NCBI RefSeq assembly: GCF_900106535.1
Contig: NZ_FNOH01000022.1
Coordinates: 18,707-82,706, forward strand
From: Myxococcus xanthus
Lineage (GTDB): Bacteria > Myxococcota > Myxococcia > Myxococcales > Myxococcaceae
Length of the DNA stretch: 64,000 nt
Direction: 5' to 3'
Shown piece after piece: positions 49,803 through 58,064 of the stretch (position 1 is the first letter of the stretch; every line of letters begins with the position of its first letter). Made by a program: the position numbers and the translations under genes. The notes beneath the pieces are model-generated. The model was not told where the DNA came from, searched no databases, and saw only the letters and a program-made list of their open reading frames with translations.

Positions 49803-50172
49803 ACATCACGCTCCAGCACGGAGCGGGGCTCGAAGCACGGGGGGCCTGGCCGGGGGGCCAGGCGCTGGGGGGTGAACCTCCCGAGCGAACGAGTCAGTCG
49901 GACCTGGAGGACTTGAAGGTGCGAGCGGAAGCCGGTTCGGGGGAACCGGGGTGCGACCGGGGGGACGCAGCGCTCACGCCCACGAAGCAGCCGGGAACGA
50001 CGTTGAAGTGACCTGATGGGCTCATGGCGTGGGGGGAACCCCAGCCGGGGGGCTGGGATGCGACGGGGGTCGCACCCTTCCGCGCCATGAGTCCGCCAGG
50101 ACGAGCACCTGGATGCCGAAAGGGCCCGAGGGCCTCGGACCGTTGGGGGACGGTCCGAGGCCCTCTCTTTTT
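49803..50172 (+). ncRNA. Candidate structured small RNA, about 370 nt, family not recognised
   Basis: No convincing ORF covers this interval, yet the plus strand folds into nested hairpins. 5' domain: GCTCG (49828-49832) with CGAGC (49882-49886) encloses GCCTGGCC/GGCCAGGC (49844-49863) and GGGGGG/CCTCCC with a UGAA loop (49867-49882). Middle: CCGGTT/AACCGG (49932-49949). 3' domain: 50012-50029 pairs with 50083-50100 (one mismatch), enclosing CCCAGCC/GGCTGGG (50040-50057) and TGCGA/TCGCA (50059-50074). GGGTGCGACC (49949-49958) can alternatively pair with GGTCGCACCC (50068-50077), competing with that last hairpin. A perfect terminator ends it. I checked it by eye against tmRNA, RNase P, 6S, SRP and cobalamin motifs without a match. 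Start is inferred from the promoter-like site. Confidence 0.7.
50128..50172 (+). terminator. Strong intrinsic terminator of the candidate RNA
   Basis: GAGGGCCTCGGACCGT (50128-50143) pairs perfectly with its complement at 50150-50165 around a six-base G-rich loop, followed by CTTTTTG-type T-run to 50172. The T-run lies only on the plus-strand side, so it terminates rightward transcription; the same hairpin may also help end the convergent transketolase message. Confidence 0.9.
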
Positions 50173-50177
50173 GCGGG

Positions 50178-52241
50178 TTACGGCCGCGTCTTCGTCTTCT
50201 TCAGCGAGTCCTTCGCCTGCTGAGCCACGTGGTCCGCGGTGAAACCGAACTTCTGCTGCAGCGCCTTGAGGGGCGCGGAGGCGCCGAAGCTGCGCATGGC
50301 GACGATGTTGCCGTCATGCCCCACGAAGCGCTCCCAGCCGAAGGTGGCGCCCTTCTCCACCGCGACGCGGGCGCGCACGGACGGGGGCAGCACGCTGTCC
50401 CGGTACTCCTGGGATTGCGCCTCGAACAGCTCCCACGACGGCAGGCTGACCACGCGCGCCGGGATGCCGTCCGCCTTGAGCTTCTCCTGGGCGTCCAGGC
50501 ACAGCGACACCTCGCTGCCGGTGCCGATGAGGATGACCTCCGGCTTGCCGCCCTCCGCCTCGGACAGCACGTAGCCGCCGCGAGCCACGCCGGACGCCGC
50601 GCCGAACTTGCTGCGGTCCAGCGTGGGCACGGGCTGGCGCGTGAGCACCAGCACCACGGGGTGCTTGCGCTGCTGGGCAATCACCCGCCACGACTCGACC
50701 ACCTCGTTGGCGTCACCGGGGCGCAGCACGATGATGCCGGGAATCGCGCGCAGCGACGCCAACTGCTCCACCGGCTGGTGCGTGGGGCCGTCCTCGCCCA
50801 CGCCAATGGAGTCGTGGGTGAAGATGTGGATGGCGGGCAGCTCCATCAGCGCGGAGAGGCGGATGGCGGGGCGCTCGTAGTCACTGAAGATGAGGAACGT
50901 GGCGCCGTAGCCGCGCAGCTTGCTCAGGCACAGGCCGTTGACGATGGAGCCCATCGCGTGCTCGCGCACGCCGAAGTGGATGTTGCGCCCCGCGTACTCG
51001 CCCGGCTTCATCGCCTCCCCGCCGGTGATGTACGTCTTCGTGGACGGGTTGAGGTCCGCCGAGCCGCCCACCAGCCACGGGTAGTGCTTGGCGATGGCGT
51101 TGAGCACCTTGCCGCTGGAGTCGCGCGTGGCCAGTCCCTTGGCATCGGCGGGGAACGTCGGCAGCTCCGCGTCCCAGCCCTGGGGTGCGTCGCGGCGCTG
51201 CATGCGCTCCAACTGGTCGGCCAGCTCGGGGAACTGCTTGCGGTACTCGGCGAACTTCTGCTCCCACTCCGTGCGCAGCTGCTTGCCCCGAGCGCCCATG
51301 CGCTCCTGGAAGCGCTCGCGCACGCCGTCGGGGACCAGGAACTTCTCGTCCTCGGGCCAGCCGTAGAAGCGCTTGGTGCCCTTGATTTCCTCGTCGCCCA
51401 GCGGCTCGCCGTGGGCCTTGGAGGAGCCCTGGAGCTTGGGCGCGCCGTAGGCAATCTGGGTGGTGACGATGATGAGCGTGGGCTTGCCGCGCGCCGTCTT
51501 GAAGGTGCGCAGCGCCTCACCCATGGCGTTCAAATCGTTGGCGTCCGGCACGCGCAGCACGCGCCAGCCGTAGGCCTCGAAGCGCCGGCCCACGTCCTCG
51601 GTGAAGGCCAGGTCGGTGCTGCCGTCGATGGAGATGTGGTTGCTGTCGTAGATCCAGCACAGGTTGGGTAGCTGGAGGTGGCCGGCGATGGACGCCGCCT
51701 CGGACGCCACGCCCTCCATCAGGTCGCCGTCGCCGCAGATGGCGTAGACGTCGTACCCGAACATCTCGAAGCCGGGGCGGTTGTAGTAGCTCGCGAGCCA
51801 GCGGCTGGCCATGGCCATGCCCACGCTGTTGGACACGCCCTGGCCCAGGGGGCCGGTGGTCGTCTCCACGCCGCTGGTCCACCGGTACTCGGGGTGGCCC
51901 GGGGTGGACGAGTCGAGCTGCCGGAACTTCTTGATGTCCTCGAGCGACACGGTGGGCGCGTCCTCGACGGTGTACTCCCGCGTGACGCGCTTCACCCCGG
52001 CCAGGTGGAGCAGCGCGTACAGCAACATGGAGGCGTGGCCGTTGGACAGGATGAACCTGTCCCGGTCCGGCCAGATGGGGTGGGACGGGTCATACCGGAG
52101 CTCCTGCTGCCAGAGCTGGTACGCCACGGGGGCCAGGGACATGGGAGCCCCCGGGTGGCCCGAGTGGGCCTGCTGTACCGCATCCATGGCGAGGGTGCGG
52201 ATGGTGTTGATGGCCAGCACGTCCTGCTTGTCGGTTGTCAT
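50178..52241 (-). CDS. tkt: Transketolase
   Basis: A 687-residue thiamine-diphosphate enzyme of the pentose phosphate pathway, transferring two-carbon units between ketose and aldose phosphates. Landmarks: AHSGHPGAPMSLAPVAY, SNGHASMLLYALLHLAG, the ThDP motif GDGDLMEGVASEAASIAGHL followed by NHISIDG, HFGVREHAMGSIVNGL, THDSIGVGEDGPTHQPVEQL and FIG-like FGASAPLKALQQKFGFT at the end. Full length. The ATG at 52241 (MTTDKQDVLAIN) has GAGG five bases upstream; the frame is open to 52409 but that extension is not family-like. It ends beside the RNA terminator. Confidence 0.97.
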   Translation of the reverse strand: MTTDKQDVLAINTIRTLAMDAVQQAHSGHPGAPMSLAPVAYQLWQQELRYDPSHPIWPDRDRFILSNGHASMLLYALLHLAGVKRVTREYTVEDAPTVSLEDIKKFRQLDSSTPGHPEYRWTSGVETTTGPLGQGVSNSVGMAMASRWLASYYNRPGFEMFGYDVYAICGDGDLMEGVASEAASIAGHLQLPNLCWIYDSNHISIDGSTDLAFTEDVGRRFEAYGWRVLRVPDANDLNAMGEALRTFKTARGKPTLIIVTTQIAYGAPKLQGSSKAHGEPLGDEEIKGTKRFYGWPEDEKFLVPDGVRERFQERMGARGKQLRTEWEQKFAEYRKQFPELADQLERMQRRDAPQGWDAELPTFPADAKGLATRDSSGKVLNAIAKHYPWLVGGSADLNPSTKTYITGGEAMKPGEYAGRNIHFGVREHAMGSIVNGLCLSKLRGYGATFLIFSDYERPAIRLSALMELPAIHIFTHDSIGVGEDGPTHQPVEQLASLRAIPGIIVLRPGDANEVVESWRVIAQQRKHPVVLVLTRQPVPTLDRSKFGAASGVARGGYVLSEAEGGKPEVILIGTGSEVSLCLDAQEKLKADGIPARVVSLPSWELFEAQSQEYRDSVLPPSVRARVAVEKGATFGWERFVGHDGNIVAMRSFGASAPLKALQQKFGFTADHVAQQAKDSLKKTKTRP

Positions 52242-52412
52242 GGTGTCCTCGCGGTCCCGCTCGCGTGCGCGCGCACCATGCCGCAAGTGACGCTCCAGGT
52301 GCTGCACCAAATGCGCTGGGGCCCGCCCGGCCGTCCGCCAGTCCACGGGCGCACCCGGAATTCCTGCCCTGGGGGGCACGGGAATGAATCCCGCGCGCCC
52401 AAGGGACACGCC

Positions 52413-53621
52413 TCAGCGCCGCGCCGCCGCGCCCCTCACGGTGCGGCCCCGCGTCAGGTGGGTGACGGCTTCACCCAGGCCCTCCACCGTCAGGGCGAAC
52501 ATGGGGAAGATGCGGGCAATCACGGAGATGGTCCCCGAGCGCCACGTGCCCATGGGCTCCGGGTTGAGCCACACGTTGCGCTCGAAGTGCTGCGCCAGCT
52601 GCATCAGCCACGTCAGCCCTTCCAGCCCGTCCGTCTTGTAGTGCCCCTGCGCGTCGGTGCGGATGGACAGCTCGTAGGGCGCCATGGAGGCATCCCCCAC
52701 CATCACCAGCTTGTGGTGCCGTCCCACCTGGGCCACCAGCTCCGGCACCGTGATTCCGCCCGTGAGCTGCGGCGTGGCGTAGAGCTTTCCGTAGACGCAG
52801 TTGTGGAAGTAGTAGGTGCGCAGTTCCTTGAAGTGCGTCGCCTGGCTGGCCACGCTGAACAGCCGGCTCACCAGCGCCGCGTACGGGTCCATGGAGCCGC
52901 CCACGTCCATGGCCAGCACCACGCGCGTGTTGGGGCGTCGCGGCGGCCGTGTCACCACTTCCAGCTCGCCAGCGTTGCGCGCGGTCGCGGCGATGGACTC
53001 GTCCACGTCCAGCTCGTCTGGTGCGCCGTCCCGGGCGAAGGCGCGCAGCTTGCGCAGCGCCACCGCCATCTGCCGGGTGTCCAGCACCACGTCGTCGCGG
53101 TAGCCGGCGTACTTCCGGGCGCCGGCCTGCATCAGCGCGCGGCCCTGGCGGTTGCCCGCGCCGCCGCCCACGCGGATGCCCTCGCGGCCAAAGCCGTTGT
53201 TGCCGAAGGGAGACGTACCGCCAGTGCCCACCCAGCGGTTGCCACCGTCGTGGCGCTCCTTCTGCTCCTTCAGGCGCTCCTCGAAGAGCCGGCGAATCTC
53301 CTCCGGGTCTAGCTGCTCGAGCAGCGCGACCTCCTCGGGGCTCAGGTCGGGCCGCTCGCGCGCCTCCTCCAGCCAGTTGAGCAGCTCCTGCGTCAGCTCC
53401 AGGCTCGCCGTCTCCACGCCCTGGAAGTGGGCGAGGAAGGCCTGGTCGAACGCATCCAACTGCGTCTCCGAGTGCACGAGCAGCGCCCGGGCCACATGGT
53501 AGAAGCCGTCCAGGTGGCTGTCGTGCAGGCCCGCTCGCAGCGCGCCAGCCAGCGCCAGCGCCTCCTGGGCGCCGACCTTCAGTCCGCGCCGGCGCAGCTC
53601 GTAGAAGAAGGGCAGGAACAT
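52413..53621 (-). CDS. CoxE-like VWA-domain protein
   Basis: A 402-residue protein with a helical N-terminal half (FFYELRRRGLKVGAQEALAL, HFQGVETASLELTQELLNWL) and a C-terminal von Willebrand A domain with a MIDAS-like DVGGSMDPYA motif, MVGDASMAPYEL and VWLNPEP. This is the CoxE/YehP-type partner of MoxR ATPases. The MIDAS is slightly unusual (DVGGSM rather than DxSxS) but keeps Asp and Ser. It begins 12 bp after the MoxR stop, so the two form an operon; such pairs act as chaperones inserting metal or maturing other proteins. Confidence 0.9.
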   Translation of the reverse strand: MFLPFFYELRRRGLKVGAQEALALAGALRAGLHDSHLDGFYHVARALLVHSETQLDAFDQAFLAHFQGVETASLELTQELLNWLEEARERPDLSPEEVALLEQLDPEEIRRLFEERLKEQKERHDGGNRWVGTGGTSPFGNNGFGREGIRVGGGAGNRQGRALMQAGARKYAGYRDDVVLDTRQMAVALRKLRAFARDGAPDELDVDESIAATARNAGELEVVTRPPRRPNTRVVLAMDVGGSMDPYAALVSRLFSVASQATHFKELRTYYFHNCVYGKLYATPQLTGGITVPELVAQVGRHHKLVMVGDASMAPYELSIRTDAQGHYKTDGLEGLTWLMQLAQHFERNVWLNPEPMGTWRSGTISVIARIFPMFALTVEGLGEAVTHLTRGRTVRGAAARR

Positions 53622-53633
53622 GGCAGCGCCTCG

Positions 53634-54482
53634 CTAGGCCCGGGGACGGCGCCCGCGCCCGAAGGCCTCCGCCACGGAGACCAGGTCCTGCTCCTTCTTC
53701 AGCAGCGCGCCCAGGAAGGGGAGCTGTTCGTCCAGCTTGAGGTCGTTGACGCCCTGGGCCTTGAGCACGGCAATCCAGTCGATGAGCTCGCTGGTGGAGG
53801 GCTTCTTGCGCAGGCGGGTGAAGCTGCGCAGCTCGTAGAAGACCTTCAGCGCCTGCTCGGACAGCGCGCTGTCCAGGCCCGGGTGGTGCACGCCGACGAT
53901 ACGGCGCATCAGCTCCGCGTCCGGGAAGTCGATGAAGTGGAACACGCACCGGCGCAGGAAGGCGTCGGGCAGCTCCTTCTCGTTGTTGGATGTAATCACC
54001 ACCACGGGGCGGTGTTTCGCCACCACCTCGTCACCCGTCTCGGTGACGCGGAAGCGCATCCGGTCCAGCTCGTGGAGCAGGTCGTTGGGGAACTCCAGGT
54101 CCGCCTTGTCCACCTCGTCGATGAGCAGCACCACGCGCTCGGGGGAGGAGAAGGCCTCTCCCAGCGGCCCCTGGCGGATGTACTTGCGGATGTCTCGCAC
54201 GTCCCCGTCGTTGAAGCGCGAGTCATACAGGCGTTGCACGGTGTCGTAGACGTAGAGGCCGTCCTGCGCGCGGGTGGTGCTCTTCACGTGCCAGGTGATG
54301 AGCCGGTGCCCCAGGGCCTCGGCGATGGCCTCCGCCAGCAGCGTCTTGCCGGTGCCGGGCTCGCCCTTCACCAGCAGGGGGCGCTGGAGGGTGAGCGCGC
54401 AGTTGACCGCGGCCTGGAGGCTCTCGTGGGTCAGGTAGGTGTCGGTGCCTTTGAAGCGGACGGGAGTGGGCGCCTGGCTCAT
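53634..54482 (-). CDS. MoxR-family AAA+ ATPase
   Basis: A 282-residue ATPase with Walker A KGEPGTGKTLLAEAIAEALG, Walker B RVVLLIDEVDKADLEF, sensor 1 VVITSNNEKELPDAFLRRC (arginine finger included) and a C-terminal helical lid. MoxR proteins remodel or assemble enzyme complexes together with a VWA partner, here the next gene. The ATG at 54482 has AAGGGA about nine bases upstream; a GTG 18 bases earlier is possible. No substrate gene is adjacent, so the client is unknown. Confidence 0.93.
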   Translation of the reverse strand: MSQAPTPVRFKGTDTYLTHESLQAAVNCALTLQRPLLVKGEPGTGKTLLAEAIAEALGHRLITWHVKSTTRAQDGLYVYDTVQRLYDSRFNDGDVRDIRKYIRQGPLGEAFSSPERVVLLIDEVDKADLEFPNDLLHELDRMRFRVTETGDEVVAKHRPVVVITSNNEKELPDAFLRRCVFHFIDFPDAELMRRIVGVHHPGLDSALSEQALKVFYELRSFTRLRKKPSTSELIDWIAVLKAQGVNDLKLDEQLPFLGALLKKEQDLVSVAEAFGRGRRPRA

Positions 54483-54667
54483 GCTCCATCCCTTTAACAC
54501 CCGCCGCGTTGTCTGGGGGGCTCACGTACCCGGGGCTCCGGAAACGTCAGACCCGAACGGCAAGCTCGTTCGTATGTCTCGGGCAGAAGCCGCCGGGCGG
54601 ACTCGCGGGGAGGAGACTCGCGGGGTTGGCCGGCATTCACGTCCGTCACTTGCTTTGAGGAGGCGCC

Positions 54668-54835
54668 ATGGGTCACCTGTTTGTTCCAGCACTGCTGCTC
54701 GTGGGAGCCTTCTCGCTGGCGGCGCGCACCTGCGGGACGGCCGCCGTCACCCGGCCGCCCGAGCTCCAGCGGGAGGCCCCGGAGCGCGCCCTCCCTCGGG
54801 TCGAGCCGCCAGCCACCGTCAGCGTCCGGGGGTAG
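54668..54835 (+). CDS. Tiny exported peptide, 55 residues
   Basis: Starting from an ATG with GGAGG four bases upstream, this short frame encodes a hydrophobic signal (FVPALLLVGAFSLAARTC) followed by a 34-residue tail rich in Pro, Glu, Arg and Val. The Cys at residue 22 follows ...AAR and is not a clear lipobox. The ideal ribosome site and signal-like N-terminus support expression as a small secreted or lipoprotein-like peptide; no relatives recognised. An inverted repeat (ACCGG...CCGGT, about 54928-54950) separates it from the next gene. Confidence 0.55.
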   Translation: MGHLFVPALLLVGAFSLAARTCGTAAVTRPPELQREAPERALPRVEPPATVSVRG

Positions 54836-54961
54836 ACGCTGCTCTGGCGGGAGGGGCCGACCTCACGGGATGTATGGCTTCGCCCGCCGGTCAACGATTG
54901 GTGCGAGCCAAGCACAGGTTTTCACACCGGTTTCCCGGGGCCCGGTGTATTCTCCCGAGCA

Positions 54962-55756
54962 ATGTCCATTGCGAATGCTCTTGGCGAAGTCTTCCGGCGC
55001 GAACTCGATGCGCAGTTGGTCCCGTTGCAGCAGGCGGTCCGGCGCATGGAGGAAGGCCTGGAGGCCCTGGAGTTGCTGCGTGAGGTGACGCACCGGTTGG
55101 CGCCGCTGACCAGCCGTCTCGGCGCCATGGCGGGAGTGCGGACGCCCACGGAGTTGCCCGCGTCCACGCGCGGAGGCCGCAAGCAGGTGGTCGCGGCGCC
55201 AAAGGGCCGCGCAGCCGTGGGCCGGCCCGTGGCCGCGAAGCCGGTCGTCAGTCAGGCGCGCACGGAGGAGGGCACCCGGGCGTGCGCCGTCATCGGTTGC
55301 GAGCGCCCCAGCCGTTCCAAGGGATACTGCTCGGCGCACTACCAGAAGCTGCGGTTGCTGATGCGGACCAACCGCCGGCCGTCGGCGTGGAAGGACGACG
55401 CGCTTCCGCAATCGGTGGGGGACGTGACGCTGCCGCGTGGCCGCGCCGCCAGCAAGGCGCTGCGCGAGGGTGGCGCCAGGAAGAAGGCCCCGGCCCCCGT
55501 GGTGGCGCCGCCGCCCGCCGAGGAGAAGGCGCCGGCCGCCGCGAAGAAGTCAGCGGGACGGAAGGCCGCGGGCGCGAAGAAGGCCGCACGGGCGAAGAAG
55601 GCCCCGGCCGCCGCGAAGAAGTCGGTGGCCAAGAAGGCGCCGGCCGCGAAGAAGGCCGCGGCCAAGGGTGGGCGCCAGGTCAAGACCACCAAGGCGAAGG
55701 TCGGAGCCGGCAAGCGCAAGAAGGGCCGGTCCTCCTCCCAGGGCTCGTTGTTCTGA
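54962..55756 (+). CDS. Zinc-finger protein with histone H1-like lysine tail (paralogue B)
   Basis: A 264-residue protein colinear with paralogue A at 4130. It has the N-terminal coiled-coil helix (FRRELDAQLVPLQQAVRRME), the zinc site C108, C113, C123, H126 (ACAVIGC...GYCSAHYQKLR) and the LPRGRAASKAL block. Beyond these it adds about 85 residues of AKKAP/AAKK repeats ending KRKKGRSSSQGSLF, the composition of eukaryotic histone H1 tails and bacterial H1-like proteins. DNA coating or compaction, perhaps in development, is inferred. Codon use is like the genome, so recent transfer is unlikely. Confidence 0.8.
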   Translation: MSIANALGEVFRRELDAQLVPLQQAVRRMEEGLEALELLREVTHRLAPLTSRLGAMAGVRTPTELPASTRGGRKQVVAAPKGRAAVGRPVAAKPVVSQARTEEGTRACAVIGCERPSRSKGYCSAHYQKLRLLMRTNRRPSAWKDDALPQSVGDVTLPRGRAASKALREGGARKKAPAPVVAPPPAEEKAPAAAKKSAGRKAAGAKKAARAKKAPAAAKKSVAKKAPAAKKAAAKGGRQVKTTKAKVGAGKRKKGRSSSQGSLF

Positions 55757-55918
55757 TTCGACCGCCGCGCTCCGCGGATTCCCTCGGGCCTTCGGGCCCG
55801 AGCGGCTCAAGTGGAATCCAGGGAGCGCGGTGAGCAGGCCGGACGAGCGACCGGTTCCCGGACATCCCCTTCGAGTCTCCGTTGACAGTGGCGGGGCGGG
55901 GATGGGATTCGGCCCGGC

Positions 55919-56473
55919 ATGAGCGAGCAAGGTTATCCGGTCACCGTGGCGGTGCGTCGTCCCGACGGGCGGGTGGAGCAGGTGCGTGTGGGCACGGCGT
56001 TCAAGAGCGGTGAGGGCTTCACGCTGACGCTGGGAGAGATGTCCATCGGTGGCACGCCGGACGCGGCGGCCCCGGCGGCGCGGCGTTCAGCGCCCGCAAG
56101 CAGCGGTGGCGGCGGTGGTGGTGATGGAATGGTCTTCCCCAACTACGGCCGCAGCAAGGGCGGACCCATTGTCGGCGCCAGCATGGGCGACCTGGAGTTC
56201 TACGCCAACGGCGCGCGCCGCACGCTGAATGACGCGAGCAAGTCGCGCTGGCACGACAAGGAGCGCCAACTGCTCGCCGCCATCGAGGCGGAAATCGCGC
56301 GGCAGCGGGGCGGCGACGAGGGTGGTGGCAGCGACGGCGGCTATGGCAGCCAGGGCGGCTACGGCAACCAGGGAGGCTACGGTGGTAGCCGGGGTGGTGG
56401 CGGCTTCGGAGGCGGCAGCTACGGCGGCGACGACATCCCTCCTCCGAACGACGACGACAACATCCCGTTCTGA
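55919..56473 (+). CDS. Glycine-rich protein with an SSB-type acidic C-terminal tip
   Basis: A 184-residue protein. Residues 1-45 are beta-rich (VTVAVRRPDGRVEQVRVG, FTLTLGEMSIGG). Residues ~70-130 form a compact domain with VFPNYGRSKGGPIVGASMGD, YANGARRTLNDASKSRW and ERQLLAAIEAEIARQRGG. A Gly/Tyr/Ser-rich linker follows, and the protein ends NDDDNIPF, essentially the DDDIPF tail by which single-stranded DNA-binding proteins recruit repair and replication enzymes. The canonical OB fold is not apparent. It may mimic or cooperate with SSB. It lies 162 bp after the H1-like gene. The start is uncertain as the ATG lacks a strong ribosome site. Confidence 0.75.
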   Translation: MSEQGYPVTVAVRRPDGRVEQVRVGTAFKSGEGFTLTLGEMSIGGTPDAAAPAARRSAPASSGGGGGGDGMVFPNYGRSKGGPIVGASMGDLEFYANGARRTLNDASKSRWHDKERQLLAAIEAEIARQRGGDEGGGSDGGYGSQGGYGNQGGYGGSRGGGGFGGGSYGGDDIPPPNDDDNIPF

Positions 56474-56951
56474 GCCGCGCCAGGTCGGTGAGTGGCCGCC
56501 GCCCCCCAGTGGGTGGGCGGCCTTCCCGATGTGTTGATTTCAGCACAGCCGTCTCATCTTCTCTTCAATCCAGATACTCCCAGTGAGAGGCTCCGCGCCC
56601 AGATTCGTCGCATGGGTCTTCAATCACTCACGCGCGCAGCGGCCCTTTTCACAGTGCAGTGAAGTCATCGGCGACACCTGGGGTGACATGCGCAGTCACT
56701 GAGAGGAAATTCTCGTGACGGAGCGCTTCATTCGCAACGGTTGCCGCTTCATTTGTGAAGCACTGAAAATCTCCAGCAATCACAGTGACTTAGTCGCACC
56801 GTAGGCTCGGGCATGATTCACGGGTGAATCTGTCCTGTTGGCCAGCGGCAGTTGTTTCAATGACTTCGTATATGGCCTGAATCCTGCTCAATCCCCCGTC
56901 GCCAGGGAATCCCTCCCATATGGCGAGGCTGTGAAAAAACGGGGCCATTAA
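56474..56951. promoter_or_regulatory. AT-richer 478-bp gap upstream of the FabH-like gene
   Basis: Noticeably lower in GC than its surroundings and without a credible gene. It contains CTTCATTTGTGAAG (hairpin CTTCA/TGAAG), TCACAGTGA (palindrome) and TCACTGA-type half-sites, and TATATGG and CATATGG patches nearer 56870-56920. These look like a regulatory region for the FabH-like/DUF2378 genes. I see no clear -35/-10 or -24/-12 pair. Confidence 0.5.
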
Positions 56952-58064
56952 ATGACACCCAATGTCTGTGTCGTCGGAGCCGGTGCCTTCGTTCCTTCAC
57001 GCGTGGTGAGCAACGAGCGGATCGCCAGGGCCATCCCGGGGTGGCCGGCGGAGCGCATCGAGGAGAAGGTCGGCATCCGCGAGCGCCGCTTCCTCTGGGA
57101 CATCGACGAGGCCACGGGCCGGGCGATTCCGCCGCCCGAGAATGACGGGCACATCTACCCGGCCAACAACACGGACATGTGCGAGGTGGCGCTCCAGAAG
57201 GCGCTCGCCCAGGCGGGTGTGGATGCCAAGGAGTTGGACGCGCTCTTCGTGGTGACGTGTACGCCGGACGCGCCGCACTTCAACCACGACGCCATGGAGC
57301 TGCACCGGCGGCTGGAGCTGCGCGAGGACGCGTTCGGGCTCGTGGTGGACGACGGCTGCGGTGGCACGCCGTACGTGTTGGACATGGTGAAGAAGATGAT
57401 GGAAGGAGGGCGCTTCCGCACGGTGGCGGTGGTGGCCTCTGCCTTCACGTCTCCGCTGGTGAACCGTGAGGTCTACACGGACGAGCTGCCGCCCGGGCCG
57501 GGCCGCTCGAAGACGCTGCAGGGCTACCTCTCCATGTATGTCTTCGGCGACGGCGCGGGCGCGGTGGTGCTCCAGTCGAAGCCAGGAGAGTCGGGGGCGG
57601 AGGGTATCCTGGCGTCCTTCTCCGGCAACGCGTACGGAGACCTGGTCATCCGCAAGGGTGGCGGCCTGTTGAAGCTGCCGTATCAGCCGGGGCGGATGCG
57701 CCCGGCGGACATGGCCTTCGTGGTGGATGGCTTCCGCGTGGCGCGCAGCTATCCGGAGTACATGCAGAAGTGCCTCGACGCCGTCCTCGGGCCGCGTCCG
57801 GAGCTGCGTTCGAAGGTGGAGCGGTACTACTTCCACCAGCCGAACAAGCGGGTGATGGACGCCTTCGTGGAGCGGGCGGGACTGCCGCGTGAGGCGGTGG
57901 CGTGCAACGTGGACCGCTACGGCAACACGTCGGCGGCGGGGATGCTCATCCTTCTGGCCGAGGACTTGGAAGCAGGACGCGTGCGTCTGGGAAGTGGTGA
58001 CCTGGTGGTGGTGGCAGCGGTAGGCGCGAACGTCCATTACGGCGCGCAACTCGTGAGGTTGTAA
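56952..58064 (+). CDS. FabH-like 3-oxoacyl-ACP synthase III family protein
   Basis: A 370-residue condensing enzyme of the KAS III type. The triad is present: Cys in VVDDGCGGTPYVLDM, His in YYFHQPNKRVMDAFVER, and Asn in NVDRYGNTSAAGMLILLAE. The N-terminal GAFVPSRVVSNERIARAI and EEKVGIRERRF fit as well. It differs from housekeeping FabH in several loops and sits in no fatty-acid cluster; relatives are often secondary-metabolism or specialised lipid enzymes. The stop overlaps the DUF2378 start by one base, implying a functional pair. The ribosome site is weak. Confidence 0.88.
   Translation: MTPNVCVVGAGAFVPSRVVSNERIARAIPGWPAERIEEKVGIRERRFLWDIDEATGRAIPPPENDGHIYPANNTDMCEVALQKALAQAGVDAKELDALFVVTCTPDAPHFNHDAMELHRRLELREDAFGLVVDDGCGGTPYVLDMVKKMMEGGRFRTVAVVASAFTSPLVNREVYTDELPPGPGRSKTLQGYLSMYVFGDGAGAVVLQSKPGESGAEGILASFSGNAYGDLVIRKGGGLLKLPYQPGRMRPADMAFVVDGFRVARSYPEYMQKCLDAVLGPRPELRSKVERYYFHQPNKRVMDAFVERAGLPREAVACNVDRYGNTSAAGMLILLAEDLEAGRVRLGSGDLVVVAAVGANVHYGAQLVRL

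Noticed and set aside
49754..50011. 85-codon ORF inside the candidate RNA
   Set aside because: Low coding character, no ribosome site, and overlaps paired helices; the RNA reading explains the sequence better.
49920..50100. Cobalamin-riboswitch, tRNA-like or retron msr reading of the RNA region
   Set aside because: Some short runs (GGTTCGGGGGAACC) evoke known motifs, but B12-box, tRNA arms and a reverse transcriptase gene are missing.
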